A DNA stretch of 64,000 nt from UA16 sp905478895 (GCA_943788495.1 CALSQO010000001.1:806001-870000); one strand, 5' to 3'. Shown: positions 13,657 through 25,800, counted from the stretch's first letter. The notes: generated by a model not told the origin, from the sequence alone. Numbers and translations are program-made.

Positions 13657-14511
13657 ATGAAAAAAATCCCCGAATATGAGGCTTTGGTGTTGGAAGGGGG
13701 AAGTTTACGCTGTGCATTTACAGCGGGCGTTCTGGATGGTTTTGCTTCGTTAGGATACCGCCCGTTTCAGTACTTCTATGGAGTTAGTGCCGGCTCCATG
13801 GCTATGATCTCGTTCTTATCTGGCCAACGGGGACATTTCATCGAGCTCTCCGAAAAGCTCATTGAAGACGGAAAGTTTATTTCTTTTGGATCCGTCATGT
13901 CAGACGAAGGACTCATGAATCTTGCGCACTTGGCCAAAGTGGTTCAAACGACATCGCCCATCGATTGGGATGCTGCGAATCGGTTCATTGAAGACAAGCA
14001 TGTGCATATAGTCACCACTGATTACGAGACGGGTGAGGCCCATTACCTCAAGCCACGTCGAGAGAATTGGATGCGGACGGTATTGGCGTCCAGCACATTG
14101 CCTTTGATTACCCGCGGAAAAGTGAAATTGGACGATCACTGGATGTTTGATGGGGGGTATGCCGATCCGATTCCGCTGAGAGCGGCTCTCCGGGATGGCT
14201 GTTCCACCACATTGGTAATCCGTACAAGGCCTATCGCGGATCGGGTTGAACGGGATACGTTGGATTGGCTGGCTTCCTATTTGTATCGGGACAATCCCGC
14301 CGTTTCCCGACTGTTTGAAAATTGGCATCTTCGTTACAATGATCTGGCGGATCAGCTTTCCAATAGTGAAGGGGAAGGCAAACAGTCTTGGTCTCAAATA
14401 GCTCCAACGCATCCACTAAGATCTGAAGGCTATCGGGTTACAGCTCTGGACTTGAGGGCGGATTACCGCCACGGATTGGAGCAATGCTTCAATTGGCTTT
14501 CAAAGCACTAG
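13657..14511 (+). CDS. Patatin-like phospholipase family protein
   Basis: A 284-residue patatin-fold hydrolase, bacterial YjjU-like subgroup. The oxyanion-hole motif is EGGSLR (13-18, the variant of GGGxRG), the nucleophile elbow is GVSAG with Ser44, and the catalytic dyad Asp is Asp165 in DGGYADPIP. No signal peptide is present, so it is probably cytoplasmic or membrane-peripheral. Patatins hydrolyse acyl esters of phospholipids; the substrate here cannot be told. The gene lies 43 bp after the type A T9SS substrate and is followed by a 117-bp gap with an inverted repeat. Confidence 0.88.
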   Translation: MKKIPEYEALVLEGGSLRCAFTAGVLDGFASLGYRPFQYFYGVSAGSMAMISFLSGQRGHFIELSEKLIEDGKFISFGSVMSDEGLMNLAHLAKVVQTTSPIDWDAANRFIEDKHVHIVTTDYETGEAHYLKPRRENWMRTVLASSTLPLITRGKVKLDDHWMFDGGYADPIPLRAALRDGCSTTLVIRTRPIADRVERDTLDWLASYLYRDNPAVSRLFENWHLRYNDLADQLSNSEGEGKQSWSQIAPTHPLRSEGYRVTALDLRADYRHGLEQCFNWLSKH

Positions 14512-14568
14512 CAGGTATACCCACATATAAAAGCGACAGGTATCGTATAGAAATCGATTAAACTAAAT

Positions 14569-14594
14569 AATAATTCGTCAAAGAAGGAATTATT
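14569..14594. promoter_or_regulatory. AT-rich inverted repeat upstream of Cys-rich repeat protein
   Basis: A perfect 8-bp inverted repeat, AATAATTC then ten bases then GAATTATT, ends 34 bp upstream of the ATG at 14629. The right arm runs into TTTTGT. It could be an operator, or a weak terminator for the patatin gene; the sequence alone does not decide. Confidence 0.35.
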
Positions 14595-14628
14595 TTGTAT
14601 TTTAGTGCAAATCGTTTTAACCATTACC

Positions 14629-17600
14629 ATGTCTTGCAACGCTGCCACCACCAAATTGGCGCGCCTAGGATTCGTGGCCTCATTGGCCCTCCTAAGCTGC
14701 CTTAGCTCTGTTTCTTACGCCTTTCATTCTCCACTTGTTGGACCTTCTGGCGCGGTACTTCCCGCTGAAAGCGGAACGTCCGTTGTTACGGATCAATATG
14801 AATTCAGTCAATACACTAGCCCTCTGTTCGTGTTTCCATCGGGTGGGGACTTTGATTTGACAGGCTATTTAAAGCACCTCGTTTCGGTGAATACCGTCTA
14901 CGAAGATGATTTCATTCATAAAATTTATGGTTCGGCGGATCTAAATGCAGCGATTAACGTGCCTGAAGGCATGTACAATGATTATTTTGGGGGTGCTTCT
15001 GCTGGCTCGAGCCCGTGTCTGAATGAGTACATCTTGTCCAATACATACACGTATGATTCATGGGTAGGCATTGGGCTGTCATGCGCTCCTTCTTTCATTT
15101 CGAATGAGGAAGACGTCACGATTGAAGAGTCCGGCTCAAACATTTGGAGCGATAATTTCCAAATTGAAACATTTTTCAGTGGAAATTCGGGCCCTGTGGC
15201 GATCAGCATGGACGACGCCAATAGCGCGGGATCATGGTACCTCCCGAGCACAACAGCGACAAATGGTTTCGCGGGTGAAGACTGCAAGTCGGTTGTGATG
15301 CAAGTCACTTCACAAGGATCCATTAGTTGGACCTTGAATGCAGAGATTTGGGTGCATGGTGATGAAAACAATAAAGTTATTTTGACGCAAACGTTTGATG
15401 GCGAGAGCATGGGTGCTCCAATCATAGAAGGGTGCACCGATACAGATGCTTGTAATTATTATGACTTGGCTACCTCGGATAACGGTTCTTGCGATTACCC
15501 TGAAACGTACTACGATTGCGCTGGTGTCTGCCTTGCAGATACCGATGAGGATGGTGTTTGCAATGAATTTGAAGTCTTAGGCTGTGATGACAGCGATGCG
15601 TGCAATTACAATTCGGCTGCAACCGATGCTAGTGATGATTGCATTTATGCCACGGGATGTGAGTCTTGCTCAGGCGAAACGAACGGAACAGGTACAATAG
15701 TTGCCAATGACGACGATGAAGATGGTGTATGCAATTCCGCCGAAATAGCTGGCTGTCAAGCTGCTACCGCCTGCAACTACAACGCCGCTGCAACGGATGC
15801 TGGTGCTTGTGTCTATGTTGACGGTATCTGTGAATCGTGCTCTGGCGAGACGGACGGCACGGGAACGGTCGTGGACAATGACCAAGACAACGATGAGGTA
15901 TGTGATGCAGATGAGGTGGAAGGGTGTCAAGACCCTGTAGCATGCAATTATATGGCAGCGGCAACGGATCCAAGTGCGTGCATTTATGCAACGGGATGCG
16001 ATTATTGCTCGGGCGAAGATGATGGTTCGGGCGAAGTCTTGGACGGTGATGTAGACGGCGATGGAATTTGCAATACAGATGAAGTTCCAGGATGTCAGGA
16101 TGTCACCGCATGCAATTACAATGGATTGGCTACCGATTCAGATGACTCCTGCCAATTCTGCGGTTGCAGTCCAACCACCGGCCTTTCCCCATACAGCTTA
16201 ACGATTGAAGAATATGGTGAAGATCTCATTGCAGGCCATACAACCTATCGATTGTATGTCAATATGGATCATCCAAATGATTACTTGAGCGCAATTTATG
16301 GCGAAGGAACAGATCATGCCTTTGCACTCACGTCAACAGCGACGCCCAATTGGTATAACGATGCCGATTTCAACGCGGACTATGCAACGCAGTTGATGCC
16401 CGCTATATTGGCCGTTTTCCCAGATGCAGCTTATGACAGTTGGTTCACATTTGGAGCCGACTCGCAGAACTTTGACTTGAACATTGGATCAGCAGACGCG
16501 ACGGGAACGTTCTGGACAGATTTCAATGCCGGCAATGACATACTGGTCAATGATGCCGGTGGTTTTTCAATTTATAACACTCGGAATTGCACATTGCCGC
16601 CAGGCGTTGATGGCAGCAGCTGCGACGCTAACTATCCCGCCTTGGGTGGAGATGACGGCCGTGTGCTCATGGCCCAAATCACTTCTGCGGGACAGATTTC
16701 CGGGGAGTTTTCGGTTCAGATCATTCAAAATGGAATTTATGAGGCGGGCGTATACGAAGCTGTCCATTTTGTGTTTGACGGAGAGGGTACCTTCTCTGCC
16801 AACGATTGGACGGGGGCAATGGCCTCCAATTACCAGGATTGTGGATGCACAGATTCAGAAGCGCTGAACTTCGACGGAGAAGCGTTGTACGATGACGGAG
16901 GTTGCATTCCAAATATTCCCGGTTGCATGGATGCAACCGCGTGCAACTATGATGCTTCAGCAACATCGGATTCCGGTGATTGCTTGTTCCCTGATGGAAT
17001 TTGCGATGCATGTTCGGGCGAAACCGATGGCACGGGTTCAATCGTCGATAACGATGCAGACGATGACGGTGTCTGCGATTCAGCCGAAGTGGTCGGCTGC
17101 CAAGACAATACTGCCTGCAACTTCAATGCTGCTGCTACGGATGCTGGTGATTGCGTATTTCCGGATGGGATTTGCGAAACGTGCTCAGGTGATACCGATG
17201 GCACGGGAACAGTCATTGATAACGATTCGGACAATGATGAAGTTTGCGATGCTGACGAAGTGGTAGGTTGCCAAGATGAAACAGCTTGCGATTACAACTC
17301 CTTAGCGACGGATGCCGGCGATTGCACATTCCCAGATGGGATCTGCGATACTTGCTCGGGCGAAACGGATGGTACGGGCACAATTGTCGATAACGATACA
17401 GACAATGACGGCGTGTGCGATCTGAATGAATTGGTTGGATGCCAGGATGCAACTGCCTGTAACTACAATACCGCAGCGACAGATGCGGGCGATTGTGTTT
17501 ACCCAGATGGCATATGCGAAACGTGTTCCGGTGAAACGGATGGTTCTGGCGTGACCGTCGATAACGATACCGACAATGACGGCGTGTGCGATCTGAATGA

Positions 17601-18678
17601 ATTGGTTGGATGCCAGGATGCAACTGCCTGTAACTACAATACCGCAGCAACGGATGCGGGAGACTGTGTCTATGCAGATGACATCTGCGAAACATGTTCT
17701 GGTGAGACCGATGGCTCCGGTACAATCGTTGATAACGATGCCGACAACGATGAGGTTTGCGACTTGGACGAAGTGGCGGGTTGCCAAGATCTGCTTGCCT
17801 GCAATTACAATGCATCAGCTACGGATGGCGGAGTTTCATGCGAATATGCGATTGGACCTTGTGCGGAGTGTATAGGCACTTCCGATGATGGAACGGGTTC
17901 CGTTCTTTCAAATGACGCGGATGAAGACGGGGTATGTGACGTCGATGAGGTTCCTGGATGTCAAAATAGCGATGCATGCAATTACAATGCCGGGGCCACT
18001 GACGAAGATGGCAGTTGCATCTATGCTACGGGCTGCGACAGCTGCTCAGGAGCCACTGATGGCACTGGGACAGTACAAACCAATGATGACGATACCGATG
18101 GTGTCTGCAATGCTGATGAAATCGCCGGTTGCCAGGATAGTTTGGCTTGCAATTACAACGAAAGTGCTACTGATCCTGGAGTTGATTGCCTCTATCCTAC
18201 AGGGTGTGAGAGCTGCTCAGGAGCAATGGACGGCACAGGTGTAATCTTAGCAAACGATGCCGACAACGATCAAATATGCGATGCGGACGAGGTAGTTGGA
18301 TGCATGAATCTTTTGGCATGCAACTATGACCCAAGCGCTACAGACCCGGGCGAATGCTATGTCGCAGGTGAGTTTTACGGATGCGATGGCGAATGCTTGA
18401 ACGATGAAAATGGCAACGGAATTTGCGACGAAATCGACTTACTGATCTCTACAGCTGACTTCAACGGTTATGCCGAGGGATACACCGATGGACTTGAGGC
18501 AGGGCTTGCACAATGCATTGATGGCCCCGTATTCTGCGGTGAGGGTACCGTGTGGGTGGAGAGCTTGCAGCTTTGCGTGGAAGACAGCTCATGCCCTGGA
18601 GACCTCAATGGAGACAATACAGTTGGAACAGGCGACTTGCTCATCTTGCTCAACGATTACGGCATCACGTGTGAATAA
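14629..18678 (+). CDS. Secreted Cys-rich, Asp-rich repeat protein with dockerin-like C-terminal tag
   Basis: A 1349-residue exported protein. The signal peptide ends near SVSYA. It holds two copies of an about 190-residue beta domain (residues about 40-265 and 520-740) recognised by TTYRLY, DYLSAIYG, AAYDSWFTFG and RVLMAQIT. It also has about 15 Cys-rich units of roughly 50-58 residues, each with GCQD.TACNYN.AATDAG.C, a CETCSGETDGTGT segment absent from the 50-residue units of the 19.8-29.1 kb gene, and an acidic loop DNDTDNDGVCD like thrombospondin type 3/EF-hand calcium loops. The C-terminus is CPGDLNGDNTVGTGDLLILL, the tag shared with three neighbours. Two adjacent units are almost identical over about 90 bp (17389-17477 and 17560-17648), indicating recent unit duplication. 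ATG 14629 is chosen over GTG 14605. Probable role: calcium-stabilised surface fibre or adhesin. Confidence 0.75.
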   Translation: MSCNAATTKLARLGFVASLALLSCLSSVSYAFHSPLVGPSGAVLPAESGTSVVTDQYEFSQYTSPLFVFPSGGDFDLTGYLKHLVSVNTVYEDDFIHKIYGSADLNAAINVPEGMYNDYFGGASAGSSPCLNEYILSNTYTYDSWVGIGLSCAPSFISNEEDVTIEESGSNIWSDNFQIETFFSGNSGPVAISMDDANSAGSWYLPSTTATNGFAGEDCKSVVMQVTSQGSISWTLNAEIWVHGDENNKVILTQTFDGESMGAPIIEGCTDTDACNYYDLATSDNGSCDYPETYYDCAGVCLADTDEDGVCNEFEVLGCDDSDACNYNSAATDASDDCIYATGCESCSGETNGTGTIVANDDDEDGVCNSAEIAGCQAATACNYNAAATDAGACVYVDGICESCSGETDGTGTVVDNDQDNDEVCDADEVEGCQDPVACNYMAAATDPSACIYATGCDYCSGEDDGSGEVLDGDVDGDGICNTDEVPGCQDVTACNYNGLATDSDDSCQFCGCSPTTGLSPYSLTIEEYGEDLIAGHTTYRLYVNMDHPNDYLSAIYGEGTDHAFALTSTATPNWYNDADFNADYATQLMPAILAVFPDAAYDSWFTFGADSQNFDLNIGSADATGTFWTDFNAGNDILVNDAGGFSIYNTRNCTLPPGVDGSSCDANYPALGGDDGRVLMAQITSAGQISGEFSVQIIQNGIYEAGVYEAVHFVFDGEGTFSANDWTGAMASNYQDCGCTDSEALNFDGEALYDDGGCIPNIPGCMDATACNYDASATSDSGDCLFPDGICDACSGETDGTGSIVDNDADDDGVCDSAEVVGCQDNTACNFNAAATDAGDCVFPDGICETCSGDTDGTGTVIDNDSDNDEVCDADEVVGCQDETACDYNSLATDAGDCTFPDGICDTCSGETDGTGTIVDNDTDNDGVCDLNELVGCQDATACNYNTAATDAGDCVYPDGICETCSGETDGSGVTVDNDTDNDGVCDLNELVGCQDATACNYNTAATDAGDCVYADDICETCSGETDGSGTIVDNDADNDEVCDLDEVAGCQDLLACNYNASATDGGVSCEYAIGPCAECIGTSDDGTGSVLSNDADEDGVCDVDEVPGCQNSDACNYNAGATDEDGSCIYATGCDSCSGATDGTGTVQTNDDDTDGVCNADEIAGCQDSLACNYNESATDPGVDCLYPTGCESCSGAMDGTGVILANDADNDQICDADEVVGCMNLLACNYDPSATDPGECYVAGEFYGCDGECLNDENGNGICDEIDLLISTADFNGYAEGYTDGLEAGLAQCIDGPVFCGEGTVWVESLQLCVEDSSCPGDLNGDNTVGTGDLLILLNDYGITCE
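17389..17648 (+). repeat. Recent tandem duplication of a 171-bp Cys-rich unit
   Basis: The stretch from 17389 recurs 171 bp later, from 17560, with one mismatch in about 90 bases. The period of 57 codons equals one Cys-rich unit of the encoded protein, so the duplication keeps the frame. Other units in the gene are much more diverged at the DNA level. Confidence 0.85.
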
Positions 18679-18739
18679 TCGTCCCAATGAAAAAAATGAA
18701 ATCATTGGAAAAATTGAAAATATTTCGTAACTTAATATT

Positions 18740-18851
18740 TCGTCGTACGGAATCACGATGTGCCAATCCGAATATTTAGGCACTTACCGTTGAGTCCCAA
18801 CGTCGAATCTCCCCTTTCAAAGGTCTGCCGCTCTGGGTGGACCTTTTTTTT
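18740..18851 (+). ncRNA. Candidate structured RNA (or 3' UTR) with three hairpins
   Basis: Downstream of the 14629-18678 gene three hairpins follow one another: GTGCC/GGCAC (18760-18783), CGTTG/CAACG (18788-18802) and AAAGGTC/GACCTTT with a T8 run (18819-18851). The last is a plausible intrinsic terminator. A TTG about 20 bases before an imperfect -7-like TAATATTTC (near 18734) could be a promoter, but it does not match TAnnTTTG. It may be an independent small RNA or simply the mRNA 3' end. Confidence 0.35.
18819..18851 (+). terminator. Intrinsic terminator
   Basis: Stem AAAGGTC/GACCTTT with a 14-base loop that can form a further GCC/GGG pairing, followed by a T tract of eight. It ends transcription from the 14629-18678 gene or from the candidate RNA just upstream. 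Confidence 0.65.
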
Positions 18852-19745
18852 CTCAATACTTTTAAAATAGGTGTGAATTGAAGGTGCTGTAGGAGTGGAT
18901 TTCATTTTTACGATTATAATTAGAAGTGGACTATTTCTGCTTCAGTGCTCGTGATTCATTTGAGCAATGAACATATGAGGGTCCCCATTTTGCAGTTGAT
19001 CGTGGTTGGTACGGTTTCCATTCCTGTGCGCTGAAATTAAATAATTGATTATCAGCTCTTTATGATTTAATGGGTAAAATGGTGGAGTGGCGATTTAATT
19101 TCCCCCTTAGCAGTCCCATGTTTTTCAAGAATCTCGCTGGGATCCGTTTGCTTTATCTCTGTAGAAGTTGAATATGATGGCCCTTCGCATTCCGCTTCAG
19201 TTGGGTCTCAGAAAGAATGGGGTTGAAGCAGGCGATTGTGCTCTGTCTAGTATTTGGCGAAGAGGGATTTCTTATCCGCTAAACTGGTTAGAGGTCCTTT
19301 TGACTGCAAAGCGTCAAGATCAAATTCAGACACCATTTAATAATGAATGGAGCGCTGGGTTACTCAATGCCTGCATCGATTCACTTTGCTTTTCTGAAAT
19401 TAGCAACGCTTCTGATTTGACCTGGACTTGATCGGCGCCATATTGTTTGTCGTTTTTGGCCTTGGAGTGGGAATCATTCTGCACTGCTCTTTTTATAAAC
19501 GATAGAATCGCTCCATTCATGAACCCAGCTTCCGAAGCCCGTTGGTCAATTGCTAATAATGGATTCAAAAGAAGCATTGGTTAAATCGAATATGGTTGGA
19601 GTAGGCAATGATCGTTGGAGGGCATCGTGCGGTCATTCATTGCGATCTGTAGAGCCTTTTTCTCATCACGAACGACGTTATTTCCATACCGGTTCTAGAG
19701 GGTTCTCGATGCATCTTTGAAATGTTTCTGGAGTCGAACTCAAAT
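18852..19745. other. About 0.9 kb with no recognisable gene
   Basis: This AT-rich stretch lies between two convergent giant repeat genes. It holds only two short overlapping frames, 19168-19431 on plus and 19326-19577 on minus. Neither has a recognisable domain, a signal peptide or a convincing start context. No tRNA, insertion-sequence end or repeat was seen. It may be a decayed gene or plain spacer. Confidence 0.6.
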
Positions 19746-19783
19746 AAAAAAAGCACCTCCAAAATGGAAGGTGCTTTTCTTTT
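19746..19783 (-). terminator. Intrinsic terminator of the giant repeat gene
   Basis: An inverted repeat AAAAGCACCTCC/GGAAGGTGCTTTT with one bulge, loop AAAAT, flanked by an A tract on the left and a T-rich tract on the right. Read on minus it ends in a T run 20 bp after the stop at 19803. It could work in both directions. Confidence 0.8.
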
Positions 19784-19802
19784 CATTCAACAACGGGAAG
19801 GG

Positions 19803-22800
19803 TTATTCCGGACAATAAGTTCCGTAGTAAAGTAGGAAGTCCATTAGATCTTGCAATTGGACCATGCCGTCGCCATTCAGGTCGTATGGGCAGTCATCGA
19901 GCAATGCAATGCACTGGCCGCTGGTGGGGTCCCAAATGGTACCTTCGCCGCAGAGATTTGTGAAACTATCTTCCAGTTGATCACAAATTCCATTGCCATT
20001 TTCATCGATCTGGCAATTGCCATCACAATCGAATACGGCCGTGGCGTAGAAGCACGAATCATCATTTTGATCGGTAGCTTCCGGATCGTAATTGCACGCA
20101 TACTCAATGGTGCAACCAATGACTTCTTCTGTGTCGCAAACACCGTCGCCGTCTACGTCGATGATGCAGTTGCCATCGCAGTCGTAACCGGTATCGGCAT
20201 ACGTGCACGAACCATCGTCGTCGGTGGCATCGGCATTGTAGTTGCATGCCGCATCATCGGAACATCCAGCGACTTCAAACTCGTCGCAGATTCCATCCCC
20301 GTCGGTGTCGGCTAGGCAGTTGCCATCGCAGTCGTATCCGGCATCGTTGTAGAAGCACGAACCGTCGTCGTCGGTGGCATCAGCGTCATAGTTGCATGCC
20401 GCATCATCGGAACATCCAGCGACTTCAAATTCGTCACAGATTCCATCACCGTCGGCATCAGCGACGCAGTTGCCATCGCAGTCATAACCGGCATCGGGGA
20501 ATTCACACACTTCTGGTCCACCTGGAGCGACGCAGGCCTCTTCGATGTCGAGGAGTGTTCGCACTTCGTTGGCGGCCGAACCGTTCACAAATGTCTGCAC
20601 GTAGAGCGATCCCGAAAGCGCCCCGTCGGTCGTGACTTGTGCCAAGAGTACTTGGTTGTCTTCTCCTGCGATTCCGTTGGATTGTCCGTTGAAGATGAAC
20701 CATCCACCTCCGATTGCATCATCGATGAGGAGGTCTTGTCCGGCTTCGAAGTTGAATCCCCATGGGTTTTCATCGTCTTCAATGGTGTTGATAGTGCCTT
20801 CACCTGGTCCGGCACCTTCAGTGAGTCCGATGGTGACAAAGCTGTCGTATTCGGCTGCTGGGAAGAATGCGAAGAGCGAAGGGTTCTGGTCGGATCCGAG
20901 CAGTCCTCCAAATGGACTCTGCAGGAAACTTCCGGTTGACATGATTCGCGTTGGGAATTCGTTGTCCCCAGAGACGCTTGAAACGAAGTCATCGCTATTC
21001 TGCGTCTTGATATAGATGCGGTAGGTTACATAGCCTGTCAAGTCTTGGTCGCCCACCATTCCATCGTGGACTTGGTAAGGCTGTACAATGAGGCAGTAAT
21101 CATTCCCACTAAACTCGGTATAGTTGCATGCTTCGGGATCGATGCAAATGGGGTCGAGGCACGAAGCATCGTCGTCCGTTGCAAACGGATCGTAGTTGGC
21201 TGCAGCGGGGTCGGTGCATCCAGCGACTTCAAACGCGTCACAGATTCCATCACCGTCGGTGTCGGCGATGCAGTTGCCATCGCAGTCGTAACCGGTATCG
21301 GCATACGTGCACGAACCGTCATCGTCGGTAGCACCGGCGTCATAGTTGCATGCCGCATCATCGGAACATCCAGCGACTTCAAATTCGTCGCAGATTCCAT
21401 CGCCGTCGGTGTCAGCTAGGCAGTTGCCATCGCAGTCGTAACCGGTATCGGCATAGGTGCACGATCCGTCGTCGTCGGTGGCATCGGCGTCGTAGTTGCA
21501 GGCCGCATCATCGGTGCACCCAGCGACTTCAAATTCGTCACAGATTCCATCGCCGTCGGTGTCAGCTAGGCAGTTGCCATCGCAGTCGTAACCAGTATCG
21601 GCATACGTGCATGATCCGTCTTCGGTATTTGCATCTGCATCGTAGTTGCATGCTGTACTATCGGTGCATCCATTTACGGCATCGATGCAGCTTCCGTCAT
21701 CATACTGAGCGGCTGGGTCATAGTTGAATGCTTCCGCATCGGTACAACCACAGGCATTGGAATTTCCAGTTCCTCCAGCGCCATCGGCACTGAATGTTCC
21801 TGTTCCGCTGAATGAATAGGTGTTTCGAATGTCTGCATTCCCATTTCCGTTTTCAAAGACTTGGGTATTGATCACACCCGAGACTTCTCCTGCGGTTGTG
21901 ATTTGCATGATGAGCACTCGGTTGTTTTCATCGGGCAATCCGTTCGGCGTTCCGTTGAGTACGTACCATGCACCACCTGTGAAATCGTTCATGACGATGT
22001 CTTGGCCTGAAATGGCATCACCAAAAGCGAATGCTCCAACCCAGGGTTGGTCTGCACTCTCGACAGCGCTGATTGCGACCTCTGGAGCAACAGCTTGCGA
22101 TTCGATGCCCACGGTCACCCAGCTGTCCGCTGCCAACTCAGGGAAGAAAGACAAGAATGCGGGATTGATATCTCCGGCGGTTGTGCCTCCAAATGCACTG
22201 TTGTAAAAGCCCGTTGTTGTGGCCAGGCTGAACGGATCATCGTTGTTTCCAAAGACAGAACTGAAGAAGTCGTCAGCATTGACCAAGTTCTGGTAAATGC
22301 GGTAGGTGGTTTGTCCTGGGATAATGTCTGCCGCATGGGCTTCCACCGTGAGGGTGTATGGTGAACTTGAGTCATCGCCACCTTCTTCACATCCACAGAA
22401 CACACAGCTTCCGTCGTCGTCGGTTGCAGCGGCGTCATAGTTGCATGCGTTTTCCTCGGTACATCCTGCACTTTCAAACTCATCGCAGATTCCGTCTTCG
22501 TCTGTGTCAGCGAGGCAGTTGCCATCGCAATCGTATCCGGCATCGTTGTAGAAGCACGAACCATCTTCGTCGGTGGCATCGGCGTCGTAGTTGCAGGCCG
22601 CATCATCGGAACATCCAGCGACTTCAAATTCGTCGCAGATTCCATCTTCGTCGGTGTCAGCAAGGCAGTTGCCGTCGCAGTCGTATCCGGTATCGGCATA
22701 CGTGCAAGAGCCATCGTCGTCGGTGGCATCGGCGTCATAGTTGCAGGCCGCATCATCGGAACAACCAGCGACTTCAAATTCGTCGCAGATTCCATCACCG

Positions 22801-25800
22801 TCGGCATCAGCGACGCAGTTGCCATCGCAGTCATAACCGGCATCGGGGAATTCACACACTTCCGGTCCACCTGGAGCGACGCAGGCCTCTTCGATGTCCA
22901 GGAGCGTTCGCACTTCGTTGGCAGGTGACCCGTTGATGAATGTCTGCACGTAGAGCGATCCAGAGAGCGCACCGTCGGTTGTGACTTGTGCCAAGAGTAC
23001 TTGGTTGTCTTCCCCTGCGATTCCGTTGGATTGTCCGTTGAAGATGAACCATCCACCTCCGATGGCATCATCGATGAGGAGGTCTTGTCCATCTTCGAAG
23101 TTGAATCCCCATGGGTTTTCATCGTCTTCAATGGTGTTGATAGTTCCTTCACCTGGTCCGGCACCTTCCGTGAGTCCGATGGTGACAAAGCTGTCGTATT
23201 CGGCTGCTGGGAAGAATGCGAAGAGCGAAGGGTTCTGGTCGGATCCGAGCAGTCCTCCAAATGGACTCTGCAGGAAACTTCCGGTTGACATGATTCGCGT
23301 TGGGAATTCGTTGTCCCCAGAGACGCTTGAAACGAAGTCATCGCTATTCTGCGTCTTGATATAGATGCGGTAGGTTACATAGCCTGTCAAGTCTTGGTCG
23401 CCCACCATTCCATCGTGGACTTGGTAAGGCTGTACAATGAGGCAGTAATCATTCCCACTAAACTCGGTATAGTTGCATGCTTCGGGATCGATGCAAATGG
23501 GGTCGAGGCACGAAGCATCGTCGTCCGTTGCAAACGGATCGTAGTTGGCTGCAGCGGGGTCGGTGCATCCAGCGACTTCAAACGCGTCACAGATTCCATC
23601 ACCGTCGGTGTCGGCGATGCAGTTGCCATCGCAGTCGTAACCGGTATCGGCATACGTGCACGAACCGTCATCGTCGGTAGCACCGGCGTCATAGTTGCAT
23701 GCCGCATCATCGGAACATCCAGCGACTTCAAATTCGTCACAGATTCCATCGCCGTCGGTGTCAGCGAGGCAGTTGCCATCGCAGTCGTAACCGGCTATCG
23801 GCATAGTGCACGATCCGTCGTCGTCGGTGGCATCGGCGTCGTAGTTGCAGGCCGCATCATCGGAACACCCAGCGACTTCAAATTCGTCACAGATTCCATC
23901 GCCGTCGGTGTCAGCTAGGCAGTTGCCATCGCAGTCGTAACCGGTATCGGCATACGTGCATGATCCGTCTTCGGTATTTGCATCTGCATCGTAGTTGCAT
24001 GCTGTACTATCGGTGCATCCATTTACGGCATCGATGCAGCTTCCGTCATCATACTGAGCGGCTGGGTCATAGTTGAATGCTTCCGCATCGGTACAACCAC
24101 AGGCATTGGAATTTCCAGTTCCTCCAGCGCCATCGGCACTGAATGTTCCTGTTCCGCTGAATGAATAGGTGTTTCGAATGTCTGCATTCCCATTTCCGTT
24201 TTCAAAGACTTGGGTATTGATCACACCCGAGACTTCTCCTGCGGTTGTGATTTGCATGATGAGCACTCGGTTGTTTTCATCGGGCAATCCGTTCGGCGTT
24301 CCGTTGAGTACGTACCATGCACCACCTGTGAAATCGTTCATGACGATGTCTTGGCCTGAAATGGCATCACCAAAAGCGAATGCTCCAACCCAGGGTTGGT
24401 CTGCACTCTCGACAGCGCTGATTGCCACCTCTGGAGCAACAGCTTGCGATTCGATGCCCACGGTCACCCAGCTGTCCGCTGCCAACTCAGGGAAGAAAGA
24501 CAAGAATGCGGGATTGATATCTCCGGCGGTTGTGCCTCCAAATGCACTGTTGTAGAAGCCCGTTGTTGTGGCTAGGCTGAACGGATCATCGTTGTTTCCA
24601 AAGACAGAACTGAAGAAGTCGTCAGCATTGACCAAGTTCTGGTAAATGCGGTAGGTGGTTTGTCCTGGGATAATGTCTGCCGCATGGGCTTCCACCGTGA
24701 GGGTGTATGGTGAACTTGAGTCATCGCCACCTTCTTCACATCCACAGAACACACAGCTTCCGTCGTCGTCGGTTGCAGCGGCGTCATAGTTGCATGCGTT
24801 TTCCTCGGTACATCCTGCACTTTCAAACTCATCGCAGATTCCGTCTTCGTCTGTGTCAGCGAGGCAGTTGCCATCGCAATCGTATCCGGCATCGTTGTAG
24901 AAGCACGAACCATCTTCGTCGGTGGCATCGGCGTCGTAGTTGCAGGCCGCATCATCGGAACACCCAGCGACTTCAAATTCGTCGCAGATTCCATCTTCGT
25001 CGGTGTCAGCAAGGCAGTTGCCGTCGCAGTCGTATCCGGTATCGGCATACGTGCAAGAGCCATCGTCGTCGGTGGCATCGGCGTCATAGTTGCAGGCCGC
25101 ATCATCGGAACAACCAGCGACTTCAAATTCGTCGCAGATTCCATCACCGTCGGCATCAGCGATGCAGTTTCCATCGCAGTCGTATCCGGCATCGGGGAAT
25201 TCACACACTTCCGGTCCACCTGGAGCGACGCATGCCTCTTCGATGTCCAGGAGCGTTCGCACTTCGTTGGCAGGTGACCCGTTGATGAATGTCTGCACGT
25301 AGAGCGATCCAGAGAGCGCACCGTCGGTTGTGACTTGCGCCAATAGTACTTGGTTGTCTTCCCCTGCGATTCCATTGGATTGTCCGTTGAAGATGAACCA
25401 TCCACCTCCGATGGCATCATCGATGAGGAGGTCTTGTCCGGCTTCGAAGTTGAATCCCCATGGGTTTTCATCGTCTTCAATGGTGTTGATAGTGCCTTCA
25501 CCTGGTCCGGCACCTTCCGTGAGTCCGATGGTGACAAAGCTGTCGTATTCGGCTGCTGGGAAGAATGCGAAGAGCGAAGGGTTCTGGTCGGATCCGAGCA
25601 GTCCTCCAAATGGACTCTGCAGGAAACTTCCGGTTGACATGATTCGCGTTGGGAATTCGTTGTCCCCAGAGACGCTTGAAACGAAGTCATCGCTATTCTG
25701 CGTCTTGATATAGATGCGGTAGGTTACATAGCCTGTCAAGTCTTGGTCGCCCACCATTCCATCGTGGACTTGGTAAGGCTGTACAATGAGGCAGTAATCA

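Noticed and set aside
19168..19577. Two overlapping short frames (plus 87 residues, minus 83 residues) in the 1.1-kb gap
   Set aside because: No signal peptide, domain or neighbour supports either frame, and they overlap on opposite strands.
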